From positions 65,300 to 129,299 of the forward strand of contig NZ_KV823280.1 in assembly GCF_001815905.1 (NCBI RefSeq): DNA of 64,000 nt, given 5' to 3'. Shown one piece after another: positions 41,184 to 50,175 of the stretch (position 1 is the stretch's first letter; each line of letters begins with the position of its first letter). A model generated the notes under the pieces. That model searched no databases and was not told the DNA's origin. It saw nothing but the letters and a program-made list of their open reading frames with translations. The translations under genes and the position numbers were made by a program. The DNA comes from Brevibacterium sp. HMSC07C04. GTDB lineage: Bacteria; Actinomycetota; Actinomycetes; Actinomycetales; Brevibacteriaceae.

Positions 41184-42323
41184 TCAACGTGTGATATTTG
41201 AGCTTCCGCGCAGTCGTTGCGCTGCCGCGCAGATCCTGTCGTCCGGTGCTGTCAGGGCAAGCCGGACGTGCTGCCCGCCCTCTGGTCCGTAGATGAAGCC
41301 GGGGCCGGCCATAATGCCCAGTCCAGCCAGCCACTCCAGCGTTGCCATGCAGTCTTCGCCGCGGGTTGCCCACAGGTACAGGCCCGCTTCCGAATGGTCG
41401 ATGCGCAGCCCAGCCTGTTCGACGGCAGGGCGCAGAATCTCACGGCGGCGCCGGTAGGCTTCACGCTGCTGTTTCCAGTGCGCATCGTCGTTCAGTGCGG
41501 CAACCATCGCGGCCTGAACGGGCGCGGGAACAATCATGCCCTGATGCTTGCGCGTGGTGGTCAGCTCGCGGATGAGCACCCGGTCGCCCGTGACGAATGA
41601 CGCTCGGTATCCGGCGAGGTTTGACTGCTTCGACAGCGAGTAAACACTCAGCACACCGCTGCGGTCATCCCCGATGACGTCCGGGTCCAGCACTGACGGG
41701 GTCGGCCTTTCGCCCCTCCAGTTGAGAGCTGCGTAGCATTCATCCCCGGCCACCACAGTGCCGTGGCGACGCGCTTCTGCAACGACCGCCCGCAGCTCTT
41801 CCAGCGAATCAATGCGACCGGTGGGATTGCTCGGCGAATTGAGCCACAGCAGTCCCACGCCTTCCAGCGATGCTCCCGCGGCAATGTCGGCAGCATTGAT
41901 GCGCACGCATTCGACACCGGCCAGGCGCGCACCGATTTCGTACGTGGGGTACGCCTGGGACGGGCAGGCCACACGCAGTCCCAGTCGAGCGAGCCCCAGC
42001 AGGCTCGGCAGGGCGGCAACGAACTCTTTCGACCCGACGGTCGGCAGGATTTCACTGTCCGGGTCAAGTTCGATTCCCCGCACGCGCTTGGACCAGCTGG
42101 CAATCGCTTCGCGCAGCTGTGCCGTGCCGTCGACTGTGGGGTAGCCCGGAGCGTCTGCCGCGGCCCGCAGGGCCTCCTGCACGAGTTCCGGTGTGGGATC
42201 GATGGGCGTGCCGATCGAAATGTCGACGATGCCACCGGGGTGTGCTTCGGCTGTCTGCCGTACGGCGGCCAGGCGGTCCCACGGGTAGGCCTCCAGGTGA
42301 AGGCCGTAGCGTTCGTAGGTCAC
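41184..42323 (-). CDS. dapC: N-succinyldiaminopimelate aminotransferase
   Basis: 379 aa class I aminotransferase of the DapC group next to ferredoxin, as in Rv1178-Rv1177. Marks: [19 protein letters not shown] near residue 32, [13 protein letters not shown] near 153 and the PLP lysine in [14 protein letters not shown] near 215. It transfers the amino group to N-succinyl-2-amino-6-ketopimelate in lysine/DAP synthesis. GTG at 42323 overlaps the ferredoxin stop (GTGA), which explains the choice over the upstream ATG. dapD and dapE are not adjacent. Confidence 0.9.
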   Translation of the reverse strand: MTYERYGLHLEAYPWDRLAAVRQTAEAHPGGIVDISIGTPIDPTPELVQEALRAAADAPGYPTVDGTAQLREAIASWSKRVRGIELDPDSEILPTVGSKEFVAALPSLLGLARLGLRVACPSQAYPTYEIGARLAGVECVRINAADIAAGASLEGVGLLWLNSPSNPTGRIDSLEELRAVVAEARRHGTVVAGDECYAALNWRGERPTPSVLDPDVIGDDRSGVLSVYSLSKQSNLAGYRASFVTGDRVLIRELTTTRKHQGMIVPAPVQAAMVAALNDDAHWKQQREAYRRRREILRPAVEQAGLRIDHSEAGLYLWATRGEDCMATLEWLAGLGIMAGPGFIYGPEGGQHVRLALTAPDDRICAAAQRLRGSSNITR

Positions 42324-42646
42324 TCGTCGTGTTCCTGTTTGGGAAGTGCTGCGACGATCGGGTGGTCGTAGCCGACATTGCCGACTCCGGCGGCACCGCC
42401 GGGAGAGCCGAGGTCGTTGAAGAAGTCGACATTGGCCGTGTAGTACTCCGCCCACTCTTCTGGAACATCGTCTTCGTAGTAGATGGCCTCAACGGGGCAG
42501 ACCGGTTCGCAGGCGCCGCAGTCCACACATTCGTCGGGGTGGATGTAGAGCATCCGCTCGCCTTCGTAGATGCAGTCAACGGGACATTCGTCGACGCAGG
42601 CGAGGTCCTTGAGGTCAACACAGGGCTGGGCAATGATGTAGGTCAC
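42320..42646 (-). CDS. 7Fe ferredoxin, FdxA/FdxC type
   Basis: 108 aa electron carrier. Cysteines are arranged as [17 protein letters not shown] for the 3Fe-4S site and [12 protein letters not shown] for the 4Fe-4S site. The long C-terminal extension after [10 protein letters not shown] is normal for actinobacterial 7Fe ferredoxins. Translationally coupled to dapC, a pairing conserved but without known biochemical reason. GGAG lies upstream of the ATG. Confidence 0.95.
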   Translation of the reverse strand: MTYIIAQPCVDLKDLACVDECPVDCIYEGERMLYIHPDECVDCGACEPVCPVEAIYYEDDVPEEWAEYYTANVDFFNDLGSPGGAAGVGNVGYDHPIVAALPKQEHDE

Positions 42647-42766
42647 TGGGGCTCCTTCTGCTGAGCGTGCGGTGACACGCTCCCGGCTGAATTCGTCTGG
42701 TCCAAGACTACTCCCCCGCTAAGGTGGTGACGTTTCCAGTCTCGGTCGCCATCGGAGGTCAGAAGA

Positions 42767-43825
42767 GTGTTCGAACCGCAGCCGGGCATGCGCGTGGTCA
42801 TCCGCTACAGCGACGGCGGACAGCTGACAGACGCTCTCGGGAGTGTTCTCGCCGCAGATGCTGACTCCGTGACGGTCGACTCCAAGCGCGGCCCCGTGCG
42901 GATTGATCGGTCCTCAATTGAGCTCGCCCACGAAATCCCACCGGCGCCTCAGCGCCCCGGCCCTGTCCACTCCACGGTGTCGACAGCGGATCTGCGCCGC
43001 ATTTCAGCGCAGGTGTGGCTGCCGGGTGAAACCGTGTGGCTCAACCGGGACGCGGTTGCCGAAGAGCTCAGCTCTGATGAGGGTGCGCAGTCGGCAGTGG
43101 AGTCCGGGTGGCTTCTGCGCGCCGCTCCCGGGGCCGATGCGCGGGCGAACTCCGCCCTCGTGCTCACCGACCCTCAGTTCCCCGCGGAAGAGGCCCTGGG
43201 GGCCGTTCAGAAGTGGTACGCCGACCGAGACCTTCACCCTGCCCTGCAGATCTTCTCAGCTGGAGCACAAGGCGAACTCGACTCCGCCTCGGCCCAGGTG
43301 TCCCAGCTGCTGCGACCGGCAGGTTTCACCCCCAGCGACACCTGGATCACGATGACAGCTCCGGCCCGCGAAGCCGCTGGTGCCGCCCAGCCGCCGCAGG
43401 GGCTCGAGATCGTGCAGTCCGACAGGGCCCACGCGGTGCACTTGTCAGCGTGGGGTCATGACGACACCGAGGACATGCGCGCGCTTGTCCACAGTGCACC
43501 GCAGGTGATTATTCTCTCAGCCGTCGCAGTGCACCCTGATGGGTCGAAGTCGCTTGTGGGTGCTGTGCGGCTGGCTGTTGCCAGCAAGTGGGGCTGGTTG
43601 GACAATCTGGTTGTCAATCCGCAGCTTCGCCGCCGCGGTGCCGGGAGGGCCCTCGTGCAGGCTGCCGCCCGCTTGGCTGCGGTTCAGGGCATTCGGTCTC
43701 TCGGCTGCGATGTTCCCGCGGCAAACGAAGATGCGACGGCGCTGCTGTCCAGTTTGGGCTTTGCGGAGCACCACCGCTTCTGGTTCGCAGTGCAGAACGA
43801 CGCGGCGCAGAACCAGGGAGCCTAG
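42767..43825 (+). CDS. GNAT acetyltransferase, possible N-acetylglutamate synthase (Cg3035-like)
   Basis: 352 aa. An N-terminal SH3-like beta domain of about 50 residues (GMRVVIRYSDGGQLTDALG) is followed by a linker and a C-terminal GNAT domain, where acetyl-CoA binding is seen in LDNLVVNPQLRRRGAGRALV near residues 282-301. GTG at 42767 has CGGAGGTC upstream. Genes of this architecture next to fdxA/dapC are widespread; the corynebacterial relative Cg3035 was described as an N-acetylglutamate synthase. I recognise the family but cannot test the substrate. Divergent from ferredoxin, convergent with VanW with 4 bp overlap. Confidence 0.72.
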   Translation: MFEPQPGMRVVIRYSDGGQLTDALGSVLAADADSVTVDSKRGPVRIDRSSIELAHEIPPAPQRPGPVHSTVSTADLRRISAQVWLPGETVWLNRDAVAEELSSDEGAQSAVESGWLLRAAPGADARANSALVLTDPQFPAEEALGAVQKWYADRDLHPALQIFSAGAQGELDSASAQVSQLLRPAGFTPSDTWITMTAPAREAAGAAQPPQGLEIVQSDRAHAVHLSAWGHDDTEDMRALVHSAPQVIILSAVAVHPDGSKSLVGAVRLAVASKWGWLDNLVVNPQLRRRGAGRALVQAAARLAAVQGIRSLGCDVPAANEDATALLSSLGFAEHHRFWFAVQNDAAQNQGA

Positions 43826-45492
43826 TCGCACTCAATCCGATTGACCGGCGAGTACACGGTCGTGAACTGATCCTTGCTCACTTTGCCGGTCTCAATGTTC
43901 TTCATCGTGCGATAGATCGTGATCGACCAGCCGCCCCTGGGCGATTGCGGTTTGCAGCTCGGCCCGGACTTCTTCACGGTGGACGGACTCGTGTGGGCAA
44001 AGCGGCCCGATTTTCCGGCTTCGACTTCGAGAGTCTTCTCACCCTTGATTTCAGCATTGACCTTGCCGTCGGACACCGACATGTGAAGCACGACTGGTTT
44101 GTCCGAGGTGTTGGTGAAGGCCATGTCGATCGAATGCCAGTCGAGCGTGGCTTCGCGACCCTCCGGGTAGCGCGAAATATAGCGCGAGTGGGCTTTGTGC
44201 TCGTCCAGCTGCATACCGGAGAAGAACGCGGCGTTGAACAGCGTCGTCGACACCTGCGAAACGCCGCCGCCGTAGTCGTCTTTCATCTCTCCACCCGAGA
44301 TCACACCGGCTTTGCGATAGCCGTTGGCGGCGGTGCGCTTCCCGAGTGCTTTGTTGAGGCTGAACTGCTCACCCGGCTGAACAACGGTGCCGTCGACCTT
44401 TCCGGACGCGACTTTGAGGTTCGTGTCTCGACCCGCCTGTGACGAGTACGGGGTGGAGAACTTGCCGATCGTCTCCATCTTCATGTTCTTGGCATCGTCT
44501 GTCGTAAATGACGCCTTCTTCGCAGTCAGGGGAACCTCGGCCCTGCGGTCGTCAGCTGACAGGGCGGCGTCGACGGCTTTCTGCACATCAGCGTCCTTTG
44601 CCGAAATCCCGTCCTTCGAAGGCACCACCGACATCTTGCCGTCGGAGAACTCAAAGCTGGCGTTCTGGGCTTCTTCGCCCACACCGTCGTTTTCCTCAAA
44701 CAGCGCTGTCTTCAGCGCCTTGCCGTCGAGTTCCAGAGCGAGTTCGGAGTCTCTGGGAACAAAGGAAGCCGCCTGGGCAATTGCCTTGGGTGAGAGCTTG
44801 AGTTCTTCACCGGACTTTTCGCCGGCTGCCTCCAAGATCACCGGGGATGCGACGGCCGGTTCGGCAATATCCGTTTTTGCCCGCTGTGCTTCAGCATCGG
44901 TGATGTCGGGCTCAACGGCCTCCGCCTCCGCGCTCAGGGGTTTACCGTCCTGTGCGGGCCACTGGGTCTCAACGGCATCGACAATGTCCGCTGCTGTGAC
45001 CTCGCGCCCGTTTTTGCCCTCGGTGATTTCCGGCTTGTCCCCGGAGAAGGCCAGCTCGGCGTTCTTCGGAGTCACGCTGAGGTCTTCAGCCAAAGATTCC
45101 GCCGTCGTGTCGAGCGCCTGGCTGTCGACCTCAATGGCCAGTGATTTGTGGTTTGGCCTTCCGGTCAGGCCGCGAAAGATGTCAACTGGGTTGAACCGGG
45201 CGCCGGTGAGCGCATCGACCGTGTTTTCGGCCGAATAGTCCAGCGAAACATCAGCCGGTGAGAACTCGGCCTCCGTGCCCTCCCCCGCACTGAGCAGGAC
45301 GGGTGCTTCAGAACGCTCCGCAAGCCCTTCGTCGAGAGCCTTCACGGCTTCCTCGCGGCTCATCGAGCCGATATCGATTCCAGCCACGTGAGTTCCGGCG
45401 GGAACAGCCCGGCCCGTCCAAAAAGCCAAAGCCACATAGCCGATGACAACAACCGCGGCAGCCGTCAGGGTGGCCCGCAGAGCTTTTGACAT
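43822..45492 (-). CDS. VanW family surface protein with peptidoglycan-binding-like repeats
   Basis: 556 aa, one N-terminal membrane helix (about residues 5-25), then an extracytoplasmic region with two PG_binding_4-like domains (AGIDIGSMSREEAVKAL and a second near residue 190-310), and a VanW domain near 340-490. The VanW core shows FSTPYSSQAGRDTNL, PGEQFSLNKALGKRT, GGGVSQVSTTLFNAAF and ERHKAH-like HKAHSRYISRYPEG. It probably acts at the cell wall; VanW itself has no established enzymatic role. It follows mshB by one base and may be co-transcribed with it. Confidence 0.87.
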   Translation of the reverse strand: MSKALRATLTAAAVVVIGYVALAFWTGRAVPAGTHVAGIDIGSMSREEAVKALDEGLAERSEAPVLLSAGEGTEAEFSPADVSLDYSAENTVDALTGARFNPVDIFRGLTGRPNHKSLAIEVDSQALDTTAESLAEDLSVTPKNAELAFSGDKPEITEGKNGREVTAADIVDAVETQWPAQDGKPLSAEAEAVEPDITDAEAQRAKTDIAEPAVASPVILEAAGEKSGEELKLSPKAIAQAASFVPRDSELALELDGKALKTALFEENDGVGEEAQNASFEFSDGKMSVVPSKDGISAKDADVQKAVDAALSADDRRAEVPLTAKKASFTTDDAKNMKMETIGKFSTPYSSQAGRDTNLKVASGKVDGTVVQPGEQFSLNKALGKRTAANGYRKAGVISGGEMKDDYGGGVSQVSTTLFNAAFFSGMQLDEHKAHSRYISRYPEGREATLDWHSIDMAFTNTSDKPVVLHMSVSDGKVNAEIKGEKTLEVEAGKSGRFAHTSPSTVKKSGPSCKPQSPRGGWSITIYRTMKNIETGKVSKDQFTTVYSPVNRIECD

Positions 45493-45493
45493 A

Positions 45494-46759
45494 TCAGAGC
45501 TTTCGGTTTGTGCGCAGACTCGGCAGGGTGAATGACAAGACGGCGGCGATGATCATGGGTCCGAAAAGCCAGGCCACGGATCGCAGAGTCCCAGTGACCA
45601 GGACACTGCCGCCGGGAAGCAGGGCCGGCTGTGAGCCGATGAACGCCGTCAGGCTCATGGTCACCGCGCTGAGCACGAGTGCCGCAGTTGAGCGGTTGGC
45701 TTCGGCGACGTACCACAGCACGCAGCCGGCCAGAGCCAGTGCCAAAAGCAGTCCCCACGGCACAATGACCGCCTGTCCGGCAAGATCGAACAGGGACGCT
45801 CCCAGATGCTGAAATGTGCCGAGAGCACCGGCGATGAACCCGAGGAAGACACTTGAGAACACCATCGCTGCAGGAGTGGGCGGCTCTGGGTGGTCATCCT
45901 CAACCAGGAACTCGAGGATGTCGGCACCGGATGCACCGCGGGGGGCTGTGAAGTATTCGGTGTCCAGCAGCACGGTGCCGATGTTGTTCGACAGGGCGTA
46001 GAAATCCCCGGCAACCTGCAGCTGAGTGGCGTGGGCTGCCATCGCGCGGGCTTTGCGGGCGCGCTGAGCGCTGATGTCCTGGCTGAGAACAACAGGGTCT
46101 TCGGCCGGGATCGTGGGGACTTTTTGGGCGGCTTCGAAGCCGGTGAGGTCGAAGCCGGGACGGTCCACGTTGAACATCTGGTCGACGGCATCCTGGGGTG
46201 TGTCGACGTAGATGATCCGCGCCCGATGTTTGCGTTTGAGCTTCGACATCGCGCGCAGTGTTGCTTCGTGCACGCGCACGTGGTCCGGATGGCCGTATCC
46301 CCCGCCTGCCGGGTAGGTCACGACGAGGCGCGGCCGACGGTCTTCGATGACTGCTGCAATATATGCGGCGACGTCATCGACTTTCGCTGCGCACAGCGAT
46401 TCGGGCGGGGTGTCCGCTGGCACCTGCGCATGGCCGTCAGGACCCCATTCCATTCCCGAGTCCTCAAAGCGGCGTTCTGGCAGCTGACCGGCCCCGCCGG
46501 TGGGAGTGCCGAGAAACGCCCAGTCGTCCACGCCGAGGACTCTCATCGCATCGGCAAGCTCGCCCTCCCTGTGGGCGGCCAGCGCTTCGCGGCGGCCTTC
46601 CAGGGTGCTTGACAGCGGACCGATGACCTCACCGCCCTCCCCGCGGGTGGCGGTGAGGACCGTGAGGGGCACCTGAGCTTCGCGCAGTCTGGCAATGGTG
46701 CCGCCGGTGAGGATAGATTCGTCGTCCGGATGGGCGTGGACGAAGAGGACTCCGTCCAT
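45494..46759 (-). CDS. mshB: Mycothiol deacetylase MshB fused to a four-helix membrane domain
   Basis: 421 aa. Residues 1-290 are the zinc LmbE/PIG-L deacetylase that makes GlcN-Ins for mycothiol. The zinc motif AHPDDES lies near residue 9, RGEGGEVIG near 39 and GHPDHVRVHEATLR near 155. Residues about 300-415 form roughly four transmembrane segments (AAMVFSSVFLGFIAGALG and others), so the enzyme would be membrane-anchored with its C-terminus in the membrane. In M. tuberculosis MshB is soluble and the next gene, Rv1171, is a small membrane protein, so this looks like a gene fusion. The start overlaps the typA stop by one base. Confidence 0.88.
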   Translation of the reverse strand: MDGVLFVHAHPDDESILTGGTIARLREAQVPLTVLTATRGEGGEVIGPLSSTLEGRREALAAHREGELADAMRVLGVDDWAFLGTPTGGAGQLPERRFEDSGMEWGPDGHAQVPADTPPESLCAAKVDDVAAYIAAVIEDRRPRLVVTYPAGGGYGHPDHVRVHEATLRAMSKLKRKHRARIIYVDTPQDAVDQMFNVDRPGFDLTGFEAAQKVPTIPAEDPVVLSQDISAQRARKARAMAAHATQLQVAGDFYALSNNIGTVLLDTEYFTAPRGASGADILEFLVEDDHPEPPTPAAMVFSSVFLGFIAGALGTFQHLGASLFDLAGQAVIVPWGLLLALALAGCVLWYVAEANRSTAALVLSAVTMSLTAFIGSQPALLPGGSVLVTGTLRSVAWLFGPMIIAAVLSFTLPSLRTNRKL

Positions 46760-48672
46760 CAGGAATCCCGGCGACGGCGGGCGTTGGCCGCCTTGCGCCG
46801 CTCAGCCTGGTCGAGGATGACCTTCCGCAGGCGAATGGCGCCGGGAGTCACTTCGACGCATTCGTCTTCCGCGGCGAATTCAAGGGACTCTTCGAGCGTG
46901 AGTCTGCGCGAGGGGGCCAGGTGTTCGAAGCTGTCGGCGCTGGCTGCGCGCATATTCGTGAGCTTCTTTTCCTTGGTGATGTTGACGTCCATGTCTTCGT
47001 TGCGGCTGTTCTCGCCGACGATCTGGCCCTCGTAGACCTCCGAGGTGGGTTCGACAATGAACGAACCGCGCTCCTGCAGGGCGATCATGGCGTACGGGGT
47101 TGCCGCACCCGCGCGGTCGGCGACGAGCGAACCGGTGTTGCGGAACTCGATTTCACCGGCCCACGGCATGTAGCCGGCGCTGATGGAGTTGGCAATGCCC
47201 GCACCGTGGGTTTCGGTGAGGAACCGCGTGCGGAAGCCGATGAGACCGCGTGCCGGGACCCGGAACTCGATGCGGACCCAGCCGGTGCCGTGGTTTGTCA
47301 TCGACTCCATCTGGCCCTTGCGGCTGGCCAGCAGCTGGGTGACCGCCCCGAGGTTCTCTTCGGGCACATCGACCGTGAGCAGCTCGACGGGTTCGTGCAG
47401 GGTGCCGTCGATCGTCTTGGTGACGACCTGCGGTTTGCCGACGGTCAGTTCGAAGCCTTCGCGGCGCATCTGCTCGACCAGCACGGCCAGGGCGAGTTCG
47501 CCTCGGCCCTGGACTTCCCAAGCGTCGGGGCGCTCGGTGGGCAGCACCTTGAGGCTGACGTTGCCGACCAGTTCCTGGTCGAGGCGGTCCTTGACCATGC
47601 GGGCGGTGACCTTGGTGTTCTTTTCGCGGCCGGCCATGGGCGAGGTGTTGGTGCCGACTGTCATGGAGATCGCCGGATCGTCGATGTGGATGGGCGGCAG
47701 CGGGCGCGGATCGTCAAGGTCGGTGATGGTGTCGCCGATCATGACGTCTGGGATGCCCGCGATTGCGAAGATGTCACCGGCTCCGCCTTCTTCGACTGGC
47801 ACGCGCTCCAGACCGCGGGTTTCCAGCAGTTCGGTGATTTTGACCTGTTTGAGGTCGCCTTCCTTGTTGATCCAGCCGACCTGGGCGCCCTTGCGCAGCA
47901 CGCCGCCGTAGATCTTCACGAGTGCCAGACGACCCAGGAACGGCGATGCGTCGAGGTTCGTCACGTGGGCCTGCAGCACGCCGTCGTCGGTGACGGTCGG
48001 GGCTGGAATGTTCTCCATGATGGCCGCAAAGAGCGGTTCGAGGTCGGTGCCTGCTGGCACTTCGCCGTCTGCGGGCTGTTCGGCCGAGGCGATTCCAGCG
48101 CGGGCTGAGGCGAAGATGGTGGGCACGTCGAGAACGGCGTCGACATCGATGTCGGGGTCTTCTTCGGAAAGGTCGCTGGCCAGTCCCAGCAGGAGGTCCT
48201 GGGCTTCTTCAACAACACCGTCAATGCGGGCATCCCCGCGGTCGGTCTTGTTGATCAGCAGGATCACCGGGAGTTTGGCCGCAAGGGCCTTGCGCAGCAC
48301 AAAGCGGGTCTGCGGCAGCGGACCTTCCGAAGCATCGACCAGGAGCACAACCCCGTCGACCATTGACAGGCCGCGTTCGACTTCACCTCCGAAGTCGGCG
48401 TGGCCGGGGGTGTCGATCACGTTGATGGTGACGGGCTCACCGGGTGCTGACGGGCCGTTGTAGATGATCGAGGTGTTCTTCGCCAGGATCGTGATGCCCT
48501 TTTCACGTTCCAGGTCGCCGGAGTCCATCACGCGGTCCTGGACCTCGCCGTGGTCCCCGAACGCGCCGCCCTGTTTGAGCATCGCGTTGACCAGCGTGGT
48601 CTTTCCGTGGTCGACGTGCGCCACGATCGCTACGTTGCGGAGGTTGTTTTTGCGTGATGTCTCAGCTGCCAT
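46759..48672 (-). CDS. typA: GTP-binding protein TypA/BipA
   Basis: 637 aa translational GTPase. G1 is AHVDHGKTTL, G2/G3 TILAKNTS and DTPGHADFGGEVER, G4 NKTDRGDAR; elongation-factor-like domains II, III and V and the BipA C-terminal domain follow (ETHGAGIANSI, ELLTVDVPEENLG). It assists ribosome assembly and stress adaptation. ATG at 48672 was preferred to the TTG just upstream. A perfect TATAAT at 48726-48731 would drive typA-mshB-vanW. Confidence 0.96.
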   Translation of the reverse strand: MAAETSRKNNLRNVAIVAHVDHGKTTLVNAMLKQGGAFGDHGEVQDRVMDSGDLEREKGITILAKNTSIIYNGPSAPGEPVTINVIDTPGHADFGGEVERGLSMVDGVVLLVDASEGPLPQTRFVLRKALAAKLPVILLINKTDRGDARIDGVVEEAQDLLLGLASDLSEEDPDIDVDAVLDVPTIFASARAGIASAEQPADGEVPAGTDLEPLFAAIMENIPAPTVTDDGVLQAHVTNLDASPFLGRLALVKIYGGVLRKGAQVGWINKEGDLKQVKITELLETRGLERVPVEEGGAGDIFAIAGIPDVMIGDTITDLDDPRPLPPIHIDDPAISMTVGTNTSPMAGREKNTKVTARMVKDRLDQELVGNVSLKVLPTERPDAWEVQGRGELALAVLVEQMRREGFELTVGKPQVVTKTIDGTLHEPVELLTVDVPEENLGAVTQLLASRKGQMESMTNHGTGWVRIEFRVPARGLIGFRTRFLTETHGAGIANSISAGYMPWAGEIEFRNTGSLVADRAGAATPYAMIALQERGSFIVEPTSEVYEGQIVGENSRNEDMDVNITKEKKLTNMRAASADSFEHLAPSRRLTLEESLEFAAEDECVEVTPGAIRLRKVILDQAERRKAANARRRRDS

Positions 48673-48725
48673 CAATTCACTTTCTTCTCAGAAGATCCGG
48701 GCGCACTGCGTGGGCCCAACCCCTA

Positions 48726-48731
48726 ATTATA
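48726..48731 (-). promoter_or_regulatory. -10 TATAAT of typA
   Basis: Perfect minus-strand TATAAT 54 nt before the typA ATG. No -35 match at 17 bp, so it may depend on an extended -10. Confidence 0.55.
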
Positions 48732-48760
48732 AGGCTGTGCCCGGCGCATTCGGGCGGTGT

Positions 48761-49393
48761 TCACCAGCCGCGCTCCTGCCACTCATCCAGATGTGGTCGC
48801 TCCGCGCCGATTGTGGTCGGCGCACCGTGGCCCGGCAGCACTGCCGTGTTGTCGGGCAGCGCGTCGAAGATCCTAGAGCGCAGGTCGGCCATGAGGCTCG
48901 CAAAGTCCTCGGCGGACCAGGTTTTGCCGGGCCCGCCGGGAAACAGAGAGTCCCCGGAAATGAGCACGGTGTCCTCGCCGTCGCGGATGATGAGCGCAAT
49001 AGAACCGGGTGTGTGCCCGCGCAGGTGGGCGATTTCAATGGCAACGTCGCCGACGGTGATGATGTCTCCGTGGTGCAGGCGCTCGGTGATGACGACGCCC
49101 GTTTCTTCCTCAATGGCCGCCGCGTCGTATTCTCCTGCCGCGGATTCGGCGCCGGTGGCTGCGAGCGCGTCGCGCAGAGCGCGGATGTGGTCCCAGTGGC
49201 GATGTGTTGTGAGCACGCGCTCCACGGGCTCATCCCCTATGAACTGCCTGATGGCGGGCCAGTCGTCCGCCGCGTCGACCAGCAGACGGGCTCCGCTGTC
49301 GCGGTCGGTGACCATGTAGACGTTGTTCTCCATATCCGAAACCGCAGTCCAGCGGATCTCGAGCGAAGGGGTGTTGATCGTGTTTTCGGTCAT
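48761..49393 (-). CDS. MBL-fold hydrolase, glyoxalase II-like
   Basis: 210 aa metallo-beta-lactamase fold protein. The zinc motif THRHWDH lies near residue 62, further ligands in HLRGHTPGS near 120 and SGDSLFPGGPG near 143, and PGHGAPTT near 187. ATG at 49393 with GGGAGG five bases upstream was preferred to an earlier frame start. Members hydrolyse S-acylglutathione-like thioesters or persulfides; in a mycothiol producer a mycothiol-linked substrate is possible but not shown. Confidence 0.88.
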   Translation of the reverse strand: MTENTINTPSLEIRWTAVSDMENNVYMVTDRDSGARLLVDAADDWPAIRQFIGDEPVERVLTTHRHWDHIRALRDALAATGAESAAGEYDAAAIEEETGVVITERLHHGDIITVGDVAIEIAHLRGHTPGSIALIIRDGEDTVLISGDSLFPGGPGKTWSAEDFASLMADLRSRIFDALPDNTAVLPGHGAPTTIGAERPHLDEWQERGW

Positions 49394-49471
49394 CTCAGCC
49401 TCCCTGACGCACCGGGAAAGGCCCGATGCTGCTGTTATCGTTGAGTCCCAGTCCATCACAGAGAGGGTGTC

Positions 49472-49801
49472 GTGTTCGAGTCTTCTGCTGTTGCGTGGGC
49501 AGTGCTGCTGATATCCGGCGCGTTCGAAGCCATGTGGGCTGCGGCTATGGGTGAATCGTCGTGGTCAATGCGCAAGCGGATCATTGTGTTCAGCATCGGC
49601 ACGATTGTGTCGATGGGCGGCCTCTACGCGGGCCTGATGGTGATTCCCGTCGGTGCAGGCTACGCCGCGTGGGTTGGGGTCGGCGCAGTCGCCGCTCTTG
49701 TCTATTCGGCTCTGCGCGGTCGCGAACAGCTCACACTGAAGCGGCTTTTCTTCGTTTTTGTCCTCATTGCCGGAATCGTGGGCCTGGGGGTGTTCTCGTG
49801 A
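49472..49801 (+). CDS. SMR family transporter, subunit 1 of a pair
   Basis: 109 aa, four membrane helices. The essential glutamate lies in SGAFEAMWAAAMGES near residue 14, the E-x-x-W-A pattern of the Gdx/SugE (guanidinium exporter) branch rather than EmrE. GTG follows a GAGGGTG purine stretch. The next gene overlaps by 4 bp and encodes a second SMR subunit, so the working unit is probably a heterodimer with opposite topologies, as in YkkCD. No ykkC-type guanidine riboswitch is visible in the 78-bp spacer. Confidence 0.86.
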   Translation: MFESSAVAWAVLLISGAFEAMWAAAMGESSWSMRKRIIVFSIGTIVSMGGLYAGLMVIPVGAGYAAWVGVGAVAALVYSALRGREQLTLKRLFFVFVLIAGIVGLGVFS

Positions 49802-50175
49802 ACCGCTTTGCACCCAACACCCGTGCCGGAGCGTGGATTGTTCTGCTGGTCTCCGGAGCGTGTGAGGCCCTGTGGGCACACGCCCTGAGCAGCGGACTGC
49901 GAAGCTTCGGCTGGATTCTGCTGTTCTATGCGGGACTTCTGGTGTCTCTGACGGGTCTGCGCTTGGCAATGCGGATCATCCCGATGGGTACCGCCTATGC
50001 CATGTGGACGGGGATCGGCGCGGCAACAACCGCCGTGTGGGCGGCTGCTGCCGGTGAGCCGTTTCCCCTGCTCAAGATCGCAAGTCTGGTCCTTGTGGTG
50101 ATCGGTGTTGCCGGTCTGGAGCTCACCAGCGGCCACGCACGTACTGTGGCGGATACGGAATCCCCCGAGGACTGA
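49798..50175 (+). CDS. SMR family transporter, subunit 2 of a pair
   Basis: 125 aa, four helices plus a short charged tail. The conserved glutamate is in VSGACEALWAHALSSG near residue 22. GTGA overlap with subunit 1 indicates coupled synthesis. The 3' 53 bp overlap the convergent Old Yellow Enzyme gene. Substrate unproven; guanidinium or quaternary ammonium ions are the family choices. Confidence 0.86.
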   Translation: MNRFAPNTRAGAWIVLLVSGACEALWAHALSSGLRSFGWILLFYAGLLVSLTGLRLAMRIIPMGTAYAMWTGIGAATTAVWAAAAGEPFPLLKIASLVLVVIGVAGLELTSGHARTVADTESPED

